From Bradyrhizobium sp. NDS-1 (GTDB lineage: Bacteria; Pseudomonadota; Alphaproteobacteria; Rhizobiales; Xanthobacteraceae): 64,000 bases of DNA. A program made the position numbers and the translations under genes. The stretch is taken from the NCBI RefSeq assembly GCF_032918005.1, contig NZ_CP136628.1, positions 2,651,501 to 2,715,500 on the forward strand, in the 5' to 3' direction. Under the pieces are notes generated by a model that did no database searches, had not been told where the DNA came from, and worked only from the letters and a program-made list of their open reading frames with translations. Below, piece after piece: positions 1-8,289 of this stretch; within the stretch, counting starts at the first letter, position 1; each line of letters begins with the position of its first letter.

Positions 1-2
1 GC

Positions 3-617
3 GTTCGGGCCGCGGCGAAGATGCTGCGTGGGACGAGGCGGATGCGGGTGACCTCGAAGGCCGGGACCGCGCTCGATGTCGACATGGTCGGCGCGTCCAC
101 TGTCGGCGTGTGGGGCTGGACCGACAAACCCGGCACGCTGGCGCATTGGCCCGGTGGCATCGTCGTCAGCTTCCCCAAGAGCGGGACCATCAACGGCACC
201 TTGGTGATGGCGCCCGGGGACATCAATCTCACGTTCAAGCGCTACCTGACCTCACCTGTGAAGATGACGTTGAAGGACGACTATGTCGTCGAGCTGGAAG
301 GCGAGGGCACGGATGCCGCCATGATGCGCGCCTATCTCGGCGCTTGGGGCGACCGCGAAGCCTATGCGGTGTCGCATGTCGGCTTCGGCATGAACCCCGG
401 TGCGCGCTATGAAGCGCTCTCGATGTACGACCAGCGCGACACCAATGGCACCGAGATCCGAGCCGTCTCCGGCAATTTCCTGTTCTCTACCGGCGCGAAC
501 GAGTTCGCCGGCCGCTACACGGCGGGGCATTTCGATCTGCCGATGATGGGCACGACGATCGAGCTCGATGGCGTTGCCGTGGTTCGGGAAGGCGTGCTCC
601 AGGACGTCTTCGGCTAG
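3..617 (+). CDS. NicX/M29-like metal-dependent enzyme, 3' part only
   Basis: The reading frame is open through the left edge of the window (V-R-A-A-A-K precedes the first ATG at 21), so this is the C-terminal part of a longer protein. It resembles the C-terminal half of 2,5-dihydroxypyridine 5,6-dioxygenase (NicX) and related leucyl-aminopeptidase-like (M29) proteins: an SHVGFGMNP segment and a GHFDLPM segment carry the His and His-x-Asp that bind the metal in NicX, followed by the usual ELDG..VVREG end. NicX-family proteins are about 350 residues, so some 140 are missing. The stop overlaps by 4 bases the stop of the convergent dehydrogenase at 614-1609. Its place beside an aromatic catabolic locus suggests ring cleavage or hydrolysis of a heteroaromatic or amide intermediate, but the substrate cannot be read from the sequence. 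An aminopeptidase role is the alternative. Confidence 0.7.
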   Translation, partial: VRAAAKMLRGTRRMRVTSKAGTALDVDMVGASTVGVWGWTDKPGTLAHWPGGIVVSFPKSGTINGTLVMAPGDINLTFKRYLTSPVKMTLKDDYVVELEGEGTDAAMMRAYLGAWGDREAYAVSHVGFGMNPGARYEALSMYDQRDTNGTEIRAVSGNFLFSTGANEFAGRYTAGHFDLPMMGTTIELDGVAVVREGVLQDVFG

Positions 618-1609
618 TCGTTGCGGTCGAGCACCGGAGGCCGCGCCAAATCGAAGTGACGAAGCAGGTCGACCATGGCCTGCAGCCGCTTTGCGCGATA
701 GGCGTCGACGTCCATCCCTGAGTAATCCAGGAATCCGGCGCCCGTGCGCAGGCCGATCCGGCCCTCATGCATATTGCGGGAAATAACATCGGGGGCCCGA
801 TAGCGGTTGCTGCCAAGCGCGCCCTCGAGATAACGACTGGCGTAGTACAGGATATCGCCGCCACCCCAATCGATGAACTCGAGCAGACCGAGCACAGCGT
901 ACCGGAAGCCAAAGCCGTAGCGGATCGCCTTGTCGATCTCCTCCGCGCTGGCGACGCCTTCCTCGACCATGCGGGCCGCTTCGTTCATCGCCAGCGCCTG
1001 GATGCGCGGAACGATGAAGCCTGGCGTCGCCGCGCAGACCACCGGCATCTTGCCGATACCTTCGAGCAGCCTCTTGACCTCGCCGACGATGGCGGGATCG
1101 GTGGCTTTGCCGGGCGAGACTTCGACCAGCGGGATCAGATAGGCCGGGTTGAGCCAATGCACATTGAGGAAGCGGCGCGGGTTGACGATCGCGCCTGAGA
1201 GATCGTCGACCAGGATGGTAGATGTCGTCGAGGCGATGATCGTTTCAGGTCCGACTTGCTTCGAAGCCGCCCCCAGTACCTCTCGCTTGAGCTCGACGAC
1301 TTCGGGAACGCCCTCGAAGACGATCCCGGCGCCGGCTAGCGCTTCGCCGCTTTCTCCGGCCGATACCACCGAGACCCGTGCAATGAGCGGATCAACGTCC
1401 GCTTCCGTCAGCAGTCCCAGCTTCGACAGGCTGGCAAAGGTCTTGCCGATTTCGCCCAGCGCGTCCGCCTCCAGCTTGGAGAACTCCTCCGCGGAGCGCG
1501 CCTTGACGTCGATCATAGTGACCTTGTGCCCGGCATAGGCGAACGCGACGGCGATGCCGCGCCCCATGCGGCCAGCCCCGAGACAGGCGATATTGATACG
1601 ATGGGTCAT
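614..1609 (-). CDS. 3-hydroxyacyl-CoA dehydrogenase (3-hydroxybutyryl-CoA dehydrogenase type)
   Basis: 331 residues. The N-terminal Rossmann fold has the NAD motif GAGRMGRG near residue 11 and a following acidic residue in MIDVK, which favours NAD over NADP. The N-domain segment STTSTILVDDLS and NVHWLNPAYLIPLVEV correspond to the catalytic region (the family usually shows H-F-x-P; here HWLNP), and the C-terminal dimerisation domain ends in GLRTGAGFLDYSG. The protein should oxidise a 3-hydroxyacyl-CoA to the 3-ketoacyl-CoA. It is the last gene of a tight five-gene minus-strand operon (6353 to 614), 3 bases after the opine-dehydrogenase-like gene. In this setting it would act on a ring-derived or ring-opened hydroxyacyl-CoA rather than a fatty acid; that is inference. 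Confidence 0.85.
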   Translation of the reverse strand: MTHRINIACLGAGRMGRGIAVAFAYAGHKVTMIDVKARSAEEFSKLEADALGEIGKTFASLSKLGLLTEADVDPLIARVSVVSAGESGEALAGAGIVFEGVPEVVELKREVLGAASKQVGPETIIASTTSTILVDDLSGAIVNPRRFLNVHWLNPAYLIPLVEVSPGKATDPAIVGEVKRLLEGIGKMPVVCAATPGFIVPRIQALAMNEAARMVEEGVASAEEIDKAIRYGFGFRYAVLGLLEFIDWGGGDILYYASRYLEGALGSNRYRAPDVISRNMHEGRIGLRTGAGFLDYSGMDVDAYRAKRLQAMVDLLRHFDLARPPVLDRND

Positions 1610-1612
1610 CGA

Positions 1613-2701
1613 TCAGAATCCATTGCGGAGCAGCGTCTGCAATTCAGCTTTGCTGAGATTGTCGAGCCCCAGCGTCTTCAGCGTTCGGCCGCCTTGCGCA
1701 AAATCCTCGCCGCAGACCGCGCCGCCGATCGACAGGAACGCTCTGGCCAGCGGCGTGGCCACGCCAGCCAGGCCGGCGACGGACACCAGCAGAGACAACC
1801 CAAGCCGCAGGTCTTCGCGCATGTAGCGGTGCTCGGTCAGCACAATTCGCTCGCGCCAGTCGCCGGATTCGGTCAGCCGGTCGTGTGAGCCGCGGCCATA
1901 CATCCAGATCTCGCCTTCCTTCGCGTAATGATGGGCGAGCGGGAAATGTGGCGCGCTGTAGCCGAGTGCTTCGCGCACCGCGATGCGCTCCGCGTCAAGC
2001 GCGTCGGTGACCCGCCGGATCGCCGCTTGCGTGCCTTCCTTGTGAATGTCCCAGCGCTCGAAATGTTCGATCGGACCGGCGTTCATCACGATCAATGGCG
2101 GATGGATGATCGGTCCTGCATTCATCAGCGCTCCGGACAGCGCGTCTCCGCACGGCTCGATCGCATCGGGGAAAGCACGTCCGACCACCTCGAGCGCGCG
2201 TGGCGCGTGGTCGAGCGGAAACACACCGACCGGAAGCCGCTTGGCGCGGATGGTGATCGCAACCTCGAACGGTCCGTGCTTGCGGGTGAGCCACGGCAAT
2301 GTGCCGGTTTCGGCAAAGCTCGCCTTGGCATGGTTCCCGGCATCCCGTGCAGCTTGCGCGAAGACCATCGAACCGAATGTCGCCGGCGGCAAGAAGACGA
2401 CCTGACCGTCCCGCAGATGCGGGGCGAGCAGGCGAGCGATATCTGCCTGCGCGAAGGCAGGAGCGGGGCACAGGATCAGCTCTGTGCCATCGACGGCCTC
2501 GGCGATATCGGTCGTGACCAGCCCGAGCGTCACGTCGTGGCGGCCGTTGTGATCCCTCACCAGTATGCGCGAGCCGGCGGCGCGATGCGCTGCGACCTGA
2601 TCGGCGTCGCGGCGCCAAAGCCGCACCTCATGCCCCGACAGCGCAAAATCGCCTGCGGCCGCGAACGAGCCGTTTCCCCCACCCAGAACCGCAATCTTCA
2701 A
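1613..2701 (-). CDS. NAD/NADP octopine/nopaline dehydrogenase family protein
   Basis: 362 residues. Starts at TTG (2701), sharing bases with the TGA stop of the ligase upstream (TTGA), which implies translational coupling. N-terminal Rossmann domain with GGGNGSFAAAGD and the segment GHEVRLWRR, the RR suggesting NADP preference. The C-terminal half has NAGPIIHPPLIVMNAGPIEH and the HFPLAHHY stretch, typical of the opine dehydrogenase C-terminal domain, with candidate catalytic His residues. The family reduces an imine formed from an amine and a 2-oxo acid. It sits inside an operon of acyl-CoA enzymes, which is unexpected; a role in imine/enamine redox chemistry of an amino-oxo-cyclohexene-carbonyl-CoA intermediate is possible but is inference. 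An unknown side activity or a ketopantoate-reductase-like role are alternatives. Confidence 0.8.
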   Translation of the reverse strand: MKIAVLGGGNGSFAAAGDFALSGHEVRLWRRDADQVAAHRAAGSRILVRDHNGRHDVTLGLVTTDIAEAVDGTELILCPAPAFAQADIARLLAPHLRDGQVVFLPPATFGSMVFAQAARDAGNHAKASFAETGTLPWLTRKHGPFEVAITIRAKRLPVGVFPLDHAPRALEVVGRAFPDAIEPCGDALSGALMNAGPIIHPPLIVMNAGPIEHFERWDIHKEGTQAAIRRVTDALDAERIAVREALGYSAPHFPLAHHYAKEGEIWMYGRGSHDRLTESGDWRERIVLTEHRYMREDLRLGLSLLVSVAGLAGVATPLARAFLSIGGAVCGEDFAQGGRTLKTLGLDNLSKAELQTLLRNGF

Positions 2702-4233
2702 GATGCTTCTCCTTGCGCGCGGGACTGCGCATCGAGCTGCTTCAGCAGGAAATGCTGGACCTTGCCCAGCGCCGTGCGCGGCAGGTCAGTGACGAAGACG
2801 ATGTCGCGCGGCACCTTGTAGCGGGCCAGTTGCGCCTGGAGATGAGCTCGCAACTGCTCCGCCTCGGGTCGGCAGCCGGACCTTGGGATGACATAGGCGA
2901 TCGGCACCTCGTCCCAGCGCGGGTCGGGCCGGCCGATCACGGCGCATTCGCTGACATCAGGGTGTTCGAGCAGGACGCGCTCGACCTCCGCCGGGTAGAC
3001 GTTCTCTCCGCCTGAAATGATCATGTTCTTCTTGCGGTCGCGCACCCAGAAATAGCCGTCGGCGTCGCACAGGCCGATGTCGCCGGTGCGATACCAGCCG
3101 TCGTGCAACACCTCGCGCGTTGCGGCCTCGTTGCCCCAATATTCGAAGAACACGTTGGGTCCGCGCACCGCAATCTCGCCCGGCGTGCCTGCAGGCATCT
3201 CGCCACCGGAATGATCGATCACCTTCGCTTCGCAGCACAAGCCGGCAAGTCCGGTCGATCCCGCGCGCGAAAGGTCGCCGCCAAGCCGCGTGTAGATGGC
3301 GATCGGGCAGGTTTCGGTCGAGCCGTAAACCTGAAGCACGGGGACGTCGCGCGCGACGAAACGTTCGATCAGGTGCGGAGGCACAATGGTCGAGCCGGTG
3401 GCGACGGCCTTGAGGGACGAAAGATCCGCAGCAGCCCAGGCGGGATGCTCGCTCACGGCCTGGATGATCGCAGGCACCATCACCGTGAGCGTCGGCCGTT
3501 CCTGTTCGATGGCGGCAAGCGTGGTCTCCGGTGTGAAGCGCGCATGGACGGTGACGGTCGCGCCCAACTGCAGGGCCGGCGTCGTCTGGATATTGAGGCC
3601 GCCGACGTGGAAGAATGGCAGGACGGTCAGCACCTGGTCGTCGGACGTCATATTGTGCATGTGCTGGCTCATGACACCATTCCAGAACAGTGCCTCCTGG
3701 CGCAGTACCGCGCCTTTCGGCCGCCCTGTTGTTCCCGATGTGTAGACGATGAGCAGCGGGCAGGAGAGATCGGCGTGCGGATTCCGGCCGGTGCCGTCGC
3801 TGCGCGCCAGCAGGCTTTCGAAGGTCGTGCCGCGAGGCGGCGCGAAGTCGAGGCCGACGATGGCCGTACCCGGCGCGGTCTGCCCAAGCTCGGAAAGAAC
3901 GCCTTCAAAGGCTTGCTCGAGCACCAGCACCTTGGCGCCGGCGTCAGCGAGAATGAAGAGTTGCTCGGCGACTGCAAGGCGCCAGTTCAGCGGCACCAGC
4001 ATCGCGCCAAGCCGCGCGCAGGCATAAAGCAGGACCAGGTAGTCCGGTCGGTTCAGACTGAGGATGGCGACGCGGTCGCCGCGGCCAACGCCGAGCTGCT
4101 GCTTCAATGCCGTCGCGGTCCGCTCGATCCGCGCGGCAAAAGCCGCATAGCTCAGCCGTTCGCCTTCAAAGACAATGGCCGTCTTGTCCGGCGCGAACGC
4201 CGCGTTGCGGTCGATTAGACTGCAAAGGTCCAC
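2698..4233 (-). CDS. AMP-dependent acyl-CoA ligase (class I adenylate-forming)
   Basis: 511 residues from the GTG at 4233, which lies 2 bases past the stop of the acyl-CoA dehydrogenase. An in-frame ATG at 4329 would add 32 residues overlapping that gene and adds no recognised domain, so it was not chosen. The P-loop-like signature YTSGTTGRPKGAVL, the A5 region QVYGSTETCP, the YRTGDIG motif, and the ISGGENVYPAEVE hinge with a C-terminal catalytic Lys in TALGKVQ are all present. It activates a carboxylic acid with ATP and CoA; feruloyl- or medium-chain-type acids are the nearest general class. It is third in the hydrolase-dehydrogenase-ligase-opine dehydrogenase-HADH operon. Two ligases in one locus suggests that this one re-activates a ring-opened acid while the other (14524) primes the aromatic acid, or that they handle different substrates. 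Confidence 0.85.
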   Translation of the reverse strand: MDLCSLIDRNAAFAPDKTAIVFEGERLSYAAFAARIERTATALKQQLGVGRGDRVAILSLNRPDYLVLLYACARLGAMLVPLNWRLAVAEQLFILADAGAKVLVLEQAFEGVLSELGQTAPGTAIVGLDFAPPRGTTFESLLARSDGTGRNPHADLSCPLLIVYTSGTTGRPKGAVLRQEALFWNGVMSQHMHNMTSDDQVLTVLPFFHVGGLNIQTTPALQLGATVTVHARFTPETTLAAIEQERPTLTVMVPAIIQAVSEHPAWAAADLSSLKAVATGSTIVPPHLIERFVARDVPVLQVYGSTETCPIAIYTRLGGDLSRAGSTGLAGLCCEAKVIDHSGGEMPAGTPGEIAVRGPNVFFEYWGNEAATREVLHDGWYRTGDIGLCDADGYFWVRDRKKNMIISGGENVYPAEVERVLLEHPDVSECAVIGRPDPRWDEVPIAYVIPRSGCRPEAEQLRAHLQAQLARYKVPRDIVFVTDLPRTALGKVQHFLLKQLDAQSRAQGEAS

Positions 4234-4235
4234 GG

Positions 4236-5525
4236 TCAGTCGTCCGTCTCGCCAGCTTCGTAGAGCGCCTCGCGTCCGATCCGGTCGAGGCACAGTTCGG
4301 CGGTCCAGGGCAGCATCAGCGAGCCACAACGGCTGTCGCGATAGATCCGCTCCAGTGGCAGCGAGCGAAGCATGGCCTGGCCTCCGCAGGTGCGGATCGC
4401 GAGCGCGGCGAGCTCATTGGCGCCTTCCATCACCGAATATTGCGCGGCGTAGGCCCGCAGAACCTGCTCCTTGCTCGGGTTGGCGCATGCTTCGGTGACA
4501 GCCTGGAACCAGATCCCCTTGATCTGTTCGAGCTTGATCTGCATCTGCGCGACCGCGATCTGCTTGGTCGGGTACATCCGGCGCTTGACCGGCGGCATGC
4601 CCGGCACTTCGCCGCGCAAGTAGCGGACGGTGAAATCATAGGCGGCTTGAGCCAGGCCCATATAGGTCGGCGACAACGTCAGGAACATGTGCGGCCAGCG
4701 CATCGCAGCCTGGAAATAGACGCCGCGCGGCATCAACGCGGAATCCTCCGGCACGAACACGTCCTTGAACAGGAGCGTCCGCGAAACAGTACCGCGCATG
4801 CCGAGCGGATCCCAGTCGCCGACGACCGAGACGCCATCCGATTTAGCAGAGATGGCCAGATATAGCGTGTTGCGGCGCGATGCCTTCTCACCTTCCTCGA
4901 TCTCGGTGCAGAGCACGCCGTAATAGTCGGCGTGGCCGGAGAGCGATGCAAAGATCTTCTTGCCGTTGACGATCCAGCCGCCTTTCACGGGTTTTGCTTC
5001 CGTGCCAAATGCGACGCCGCCGGCGGCGGCCGCACCACCCTCCGAGAAAGGCTGCGAATAGATCGCGCCGTCATCGACGATGCGTTTGTAGTGAACCGCA
5101 CGACGCCGCTCGTGCTCCGCGCGGGTCTCGGCATCCATGTCGAGGTCGTCGGCGAGGGGCCCCGACCACAGTGTCGAGCAGACATGCATGTTCCAGGTCA
5201 GCGCGGTCGCACCGCAATAGCGGCCGATCTCGGCGGCCGCTAACGCGTAAGTCTGGTAGTCCGCGCCGAGCCCGCCGTGCTTCTTTGGAACGGCGATGCC
5301 GAGCAGGCCGACGCGGTGCAGGTCGCGATAATTCTCGGTGGGAAAAGTCGCTTCGCGATCGTAGGTCGCGGCGCGCGCCGCGAACACGCTCTGGCCGATC
5401 TCGCGGGCGCGCGCAATGATGCTGGCCTGCTCGTCGCTCAGGCGGAATGCGACCGGATCGAAGATCGGTGCATCCAGTGCGACCTTGCCGGTGGCTCCGA
5501 TTGTCTTGCTGACTTGCATCGTCAT
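4236..5525 (-). CDS. acyl-CoA dehydrogenase family flavoprotein
   Basis: 429 residues; start at 5525 preceded by AAGGTGAC at 6 bases. N-terminal helical domain (FRLSDEQASIIARAREIGQ), beta-domain with YSQPFSEGG and GTEAKPVKGGWIVNGKKIFASL, and a C-terminal helical bundle ending NELAALAIRTCGGQAMLRSLPLERIYRDSRCG, the usual flavin-binding end of the family. Predicted to be an FAD enzyme that desaturates an acyl-CoA or a cyclic carbonyl-CoA and passes electrons to ETF. It is slightly longer than a classical fatty acyl-CoA dehydrogenase and has the DszC/HsaA-like look of variants acting on unusual substrates, so a flavin hydroxylase is an alternative. Lies 12 bases after the hydrolase stop and 2 before the ligase start, in the same operon. 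Confidence 0.85.
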   Translation of the reverse strand: MTMQVSKTIGATGKVALDAPIFDPVAFRLSDEQASIIARAREIGQSVFAARAATYDREATFPTENYRDLHRVGLLGIAVPKKHGGLGADYQTYALAAAEIGRYCGATALTWNMHVCSTLWSGPLADDLDMDAETRAEHERRRAVHYKRIVDDGAIYSQPFSEGGAAAAGGVAFGTEAKPVKGGWIVNGKKIFASLSGHADYYGVLCTEIEEGEKASRRNTLYLAISAKSDGVSVVGDWDPLGMRGTVSRTLLFKDVFVPEDSALMPRGVYFQAAMRWPHMFLTLSPTYMGLAQAAYDFTVRYLRGEVPGMPPVKRRMYPTKQIAVAQMQIKLEQIKGIWFQAVTEACANPSKEQVLRAYAAQYSVMEGANELAALAIRTCGGQAMLRSLPLERIYRDSRCGSLMLPWTAELCLDRIGREALYEAGETDD

Positions 5526-5537
5526 TGCGCAGTCACC

Positions 5538-6353
5538 TTACGCTTTGGTCGCGAGAGAGTTCAGGAACTTGCCAAGCGCCTCGTCGAAGGCATCGGGGCG
5601 TTCGAGATTGGCGAGATGGCCGACGCCGGGAAGCTCGACATATTCGGCCAAGGGAATGTAAGTCGCCGTCTTTGCCATCATCGGTGCCGGCGCATTGTTG
5701 TCCCTGGAGCCGGACAGCAGCAGCGTCGGGACGGAGATATCCCCAAGCGTACTGCGCTGATCGAAGCCGATGAGAGCCAGCATCATGGCGCGATAGCTCG
5801 CCTCCGGCACAGTTCCCATGCATTCGCGTGCAAACTCCATCCCGGCCGGATCGGGATCGTCGCCGACGAGCTCTTTCACCAGCGAGGGCGCCAGCGATTT
5901 CATCGTCTCTCCGCGGTCGAGCGGCCCGAGCCGCGCCGCGATGAACGATTTCTGCCAGTCGCCGTCGGCCTTGCCGAAGGCAGGACTGGTCTGCGCCAGC
6001 ACGACCGCGCGCGCCAGTTTTGGCGATTGCACCAGCCATTTCTGGACGATCATGCCGCCGATCGAGTGACCGACCAGAATGGGTCTGGTTGCACCGAGCT
6101 GTTCGATGAATTGCTGGAGCGCCTGCGCCAGGGCAGCGATGCTGACGCTGGCGAGCGGCGCCGATCCGCCATAGCCGGGCATATCCCAAGCGATCGCGCG
6201 GAAGCGGTCGCCAAATGTGGCAAGCTGGCGCCGCCAGGCTCGCGCGGCCCCACCGATGCCATGCAGGAAGATCAGAGGTGTCGCGTCCGGATCGCCCGCG
6301 GCCTCATAGGCGAAGCGTCCGTCCTTTGTTATCATTGGCGCAGGCTGCGACAC
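5538..6353 (-). CDS. alpha/beta-fold hydrolase
   Basis: 271 residues, GTG start at 6353 with AAGGATG 6 bases upstream. Oxyanion-hole HG in FLHGIGGAARAW, nucleophile elbow GHSIGG with Ser97, a late Asp in SGSRDNNAPAP, and the catalytic His at about residue 246 in PGVGHLANLERPDAF. This fold fits enol-lactonases such as PcaD, C-C hydrolases such as MhpC/BphD, and thioesterases. As first gene of the five-gene minus-strand operon under the pair of MarR-type elements (6411-6432, 6494-6512), it most likely opens a ring or hydrolyses a thioester or lactone in the aromatic pathway. The exact substrate is not visible. Confidence 0.85.
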   Translation of the reverse strand: MSQPAPMITKDGRFAYEAAGDPDATPLIFLHGIGGAARAWRRQLATFGDRFRAIAWDMPGYGGSAPLASVSIAALAQALQQFIEQLGATRPILVGHSIGGMIVQKWLVQSPKLARAVVLAQTSPAFGKADGDWQKSFIAARLGPLDRGETMKSLAPSLVKELVGDDPDPAGMEFARECMGTVPEASYRAMMLALIGFDQRSTLGDISVPTLLLSGSRDNNAPAPMMAKTATYIPLAEYVELPGVGHLANLERPDAFDEALGKFLNSLATKA

Positions 6354-6410
6354 GCGACATCCTTTTGCTCGGCCCTTTGATGCTAACAGGCCTGTGGGGG
6401 ATGGGAAGTG

Positions 6411-6432
6411 ATAATTTTATACTTAAAGCAAT
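6411..6432. promoter_or_regulatory. candidate MarR operator, copy 1
   Basis: On the minus strand this reads ATTGCTTTAAGTATAAAATT, nearly the same as the copy at 14457-14474 (TGCTTTAAGCCTAAAATG). It lies 58 bases upstream of the hydrolase GTG start (6353), between divergent operons. See the findings for the full set of six. Confidence 0.6.
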
Positions 6433-6493
6433 TTCCGGGCCGCGCCCTCTCGTGTCGCGGCATTCGTGACGGCTAGCGCCGCTCTCGTTGCAA

Positions 6494-6512
6494 AAACTTG
6501 AAGGTTAAAATA
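6494..6512. promoter_or_regulatory. candidate MarR operator, copy 2
   Basis: Core AACTTGAAGGTTAAAATA, sharing the TTGAAGnTnAAAAT pattern with the copies before the MarR gene itself. It lies 36 bases before the SDR start at 6549, where it could overlap the promoter, and supports 6549 as start rather than an in-frame ATG at 6498 that falls inside this element. Confidence 0.6.
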
Positions 6513-6548
6513 TATCGGAGAACGATAAGCACCTCAGGGAGCCAGCGC

Positions 6549-7310
6549 ATGTCCGGATTGCCGCACTCGCCGCACGCGCTGGTGACAGGTGGAGGTCGCG
6601 GCATCGGCCGCGCGATCGCGGCATCTCTCGTCGGTGCCGGCGCCACCGTGACCGTGCTCGGCCGGAACGCCGCGACTCTCGCAGAGGCGATCGACGCCGG
6701 CGCCGCGCATTTTGCGGCCGTCGCCGACGTTTCCGACGAGGCGTCGTTGAAGGCAGCCATTGCCGAGGCGAGCGCGCGGCAGCCGATCGATATTCTCGTT
6801 GCCAACGCCGGCAGCGCTGAATCCGCGCCATTCACCAAGTCGGACACCGCTCTTTTCACGCGCATGATGGATGTCAATTTCATGGGCGTGGTCCACGCCG
6901 CCCGCGCTGTACTGCCGGGCATGAAGGGCCGTCCCTACGGCCGTATTGTCGCGGTCGCGTCGACGGCGGGTCTGAAAGGCTACGCCTATGTCAGCGCGTA
7001 CAGCGCGGCCAAGCACGCGGTGATCGGCCTCGTGCGCTCCCTTGCCCTCGAGATGGCCGGCAGCAATGTCACCGTGAATGCGGTGTGTCCTGGCTTCGCC
7101 GACACCGATCTCGTCGCGGGCAGTATCGAGAACATCATGACCAAGACAGGGCGTAGCCGCGAGCAGGCGATCGCAGAGCTCGCCAAGCACAATCCGCAAG
7201 GACGCCTGATCACGCCTCAGGAGGTGGCAGACGCGGTTCTTTGGTTGTGCGGCGAAGGCGCCGGCGCGATCACTGGGCAGGCGATTGCGGTCGCCGGAGG
7301 CGAGGTCTAG
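6549..7310 (+). CDS. SDR-family NAD(P)-dependent oxidoreductase
   Basis: 253 residues. ATG at 6549 is preceded by AGGGAG at 7 bases; the upstream in-frame ATG at 6498 would place a MarR-type element inside the gene. Classical [11 protein letters not shown] cofactor loop (residues 13-20), NAG at 86-88, catalytic Ser138, Tyr151 and Lys155 (YSAAK), PGFADTD after the active site, and a C-terminal [11 protein letters not shown]. It reduces or oxidises a hydroxy/keto group, probably the 3-hydroxyacyl-CoA or cyclic ketone step of the pathway. Followed after 43 bases by the enoyl-CoA hydratase gene, so the two form an operon divergent from the hydrolase operon. Confidence 0.85.
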   Translation: MSGLPHSPHALVTGGGRGIGRAIAASLVGAGATVTVLGRNAATLAEAIDAGAAHFAAVADVSDEASLKAAIAEASARQPIDILVANAGSAESAPFTKSDTALFTRMMDVNFMGVVHAARAVLPGMKGRPYGRIVAVASTAGLKGYAYVSAYSAAKHAVIGLVRSLALEMAGSNVTVNAVCPGFADTDLVAGSIENIMTKTGRSREQAIAELAKHNPQGRLITPQEVADAVLWLCGEGAGAITGQAIAVAGGEV

Positions 7311-7353
7311 CGTACATGGCGCAGGCGCCGAACAAGGAAGCCAAGGAGATCGC

Positions 7354-8190
7354 ATGAGCAGACCAGCAAATCCCGTCACCATTCCGCTCGCGGACTATTC
7401 GCCGCAGCACTTCCTGCTGGCGGTGGTCAACGGCGTTGCGACGGTCACGCTCAACCGGCCCGAACGAAAGAATCCGCTGACGTTCGAAAGCTACCGGGAA
7501 TTGACCGATTTCTTCCGTGCCTGCGCGTTCGATGACGAGGTCAAGTCCATCGTCGTCACCGGCGCGGGTGGCAATTTCTCGTCCGGCGGGGATGTGTTCG
7601 AGATCATCGGTCCGCTGGTGAAGATGGACACCAAGGGGCTGACCGCCTTCACGCGGATGACGGGCGACCTCGTCAAAGCGATGCGGGCCTGCCCGCAGCC
7701 GATCGTGGCCGCGGTCGAGGGCATCTGTGCCGGGGCCGGTGCGATCGTTGCCATGGCCTCGGACATGCGCCTCGCGGCGAGCGGGGCCAAGGTCGCGTTC
7801 CTGTTCAACAAGGTGGGCCTCGCCGGTTGCGACATGGGGGCCTGCGCGATCCTGCCGCGGATCATCGGACAGTCCCGCGCCTCCGAGTTGCTCTACACCG
7901 GCAGGTTCATGACCGCGGAGGAGGGCGAGCGCTGGGGCTTCTTCAGCCGCATCGTGACGCCGGAGCAGGTGCTGACCCAGGCGCAATCGCTGGCCAAGCA
8001 GGTCGCGGAAGGGCCGACCTTCGCCAACACCATGACCAAGCGGATGCTGGCGATGGAATGGGCAATGTCTGTGGAGGAAGCGATCGAGGCGGAAGCCGTC
8101 GCCCAGGCCCTGTGCATGACGACGGCCGATTTCACGCGCGCTTTCGAGGCTTTCGCCAACAAGGTCAAGCCGGTCTTCAGGGGCGATTGA
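7354..8190 (+). CDS. enoyl-CoA hydratase/isomerase family protein
   Basis: 278 residues from the ATG at 7354 with AAGGAG 5 bases upstream. Crotonase fold: [19 protein letters not shown], the oxyanion-hole segment [15 protein letters not shown], and [20 protein letters not shown] with the second oxyanion-hole Gly. An acidic residue of the usual hydratase pair is not obvious ([25 protein letters not shown]), so isomerase, hydrolase or ring-hydrolase activity is possible. In the locus it would hydrate or hydrolyse the unsaturated cyclic CoA thioester made by the 8290-10641 enzyme. The N-terminus carries about 30 residues ([19 protein letters not shown]) before the core, also seen in members tied to aromatic-CoA catabolism. 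Confidence 0.85.
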   Translation: MSRPANPVTIPLADYSPQHFLLAVVNGVATVTLNRPERKNPLTFESYRELTDFFRACAFDDEVKSIVVTGAGGNFSSGGDVFEIIGPLVKMDTKGLTAFTRMTGDLVKAMRACPQPIVAAVEGICAGAGAIVAMASDMRLAASGAKVAFLFNKVGLAGCDMGACAILPRIIGQSRASELLYTGRFMTAEEGERWGFFSRIVTPEQVLTQAQSLAKQVAEGPTFANTMTKRMLAMEWAMSVEEAIEAEAVAQALCMTTADFTRAFEAFANKVKPVFRGD

Positions 8191-8239
8191 ACGGACGCCT
8201 TTGCCGGCGCTACGCCAGCTAAGGGGACTTGCGCGAAAT

Positions 8240-8257
8240 TATTTTAGGCTTAAAATA
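8240..8257. promoter_or_regulatory. candidate MarR operator, copy 3
   Basis: TATTTTAGGCTTAAAATA, the most symmetric copy: both outer heptamers (TATTTTA / TAAAATA) match perfectly around a GGCT centre. It ends 32 bases before the ATG of the fused monooxygenase at 8290, so repressor binding there would block its promoter. Confidence 0.65.
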
Positions 8258-8289
8258 GTTTCATGGCCGGGTGAATTGGCGAGGCTCCC

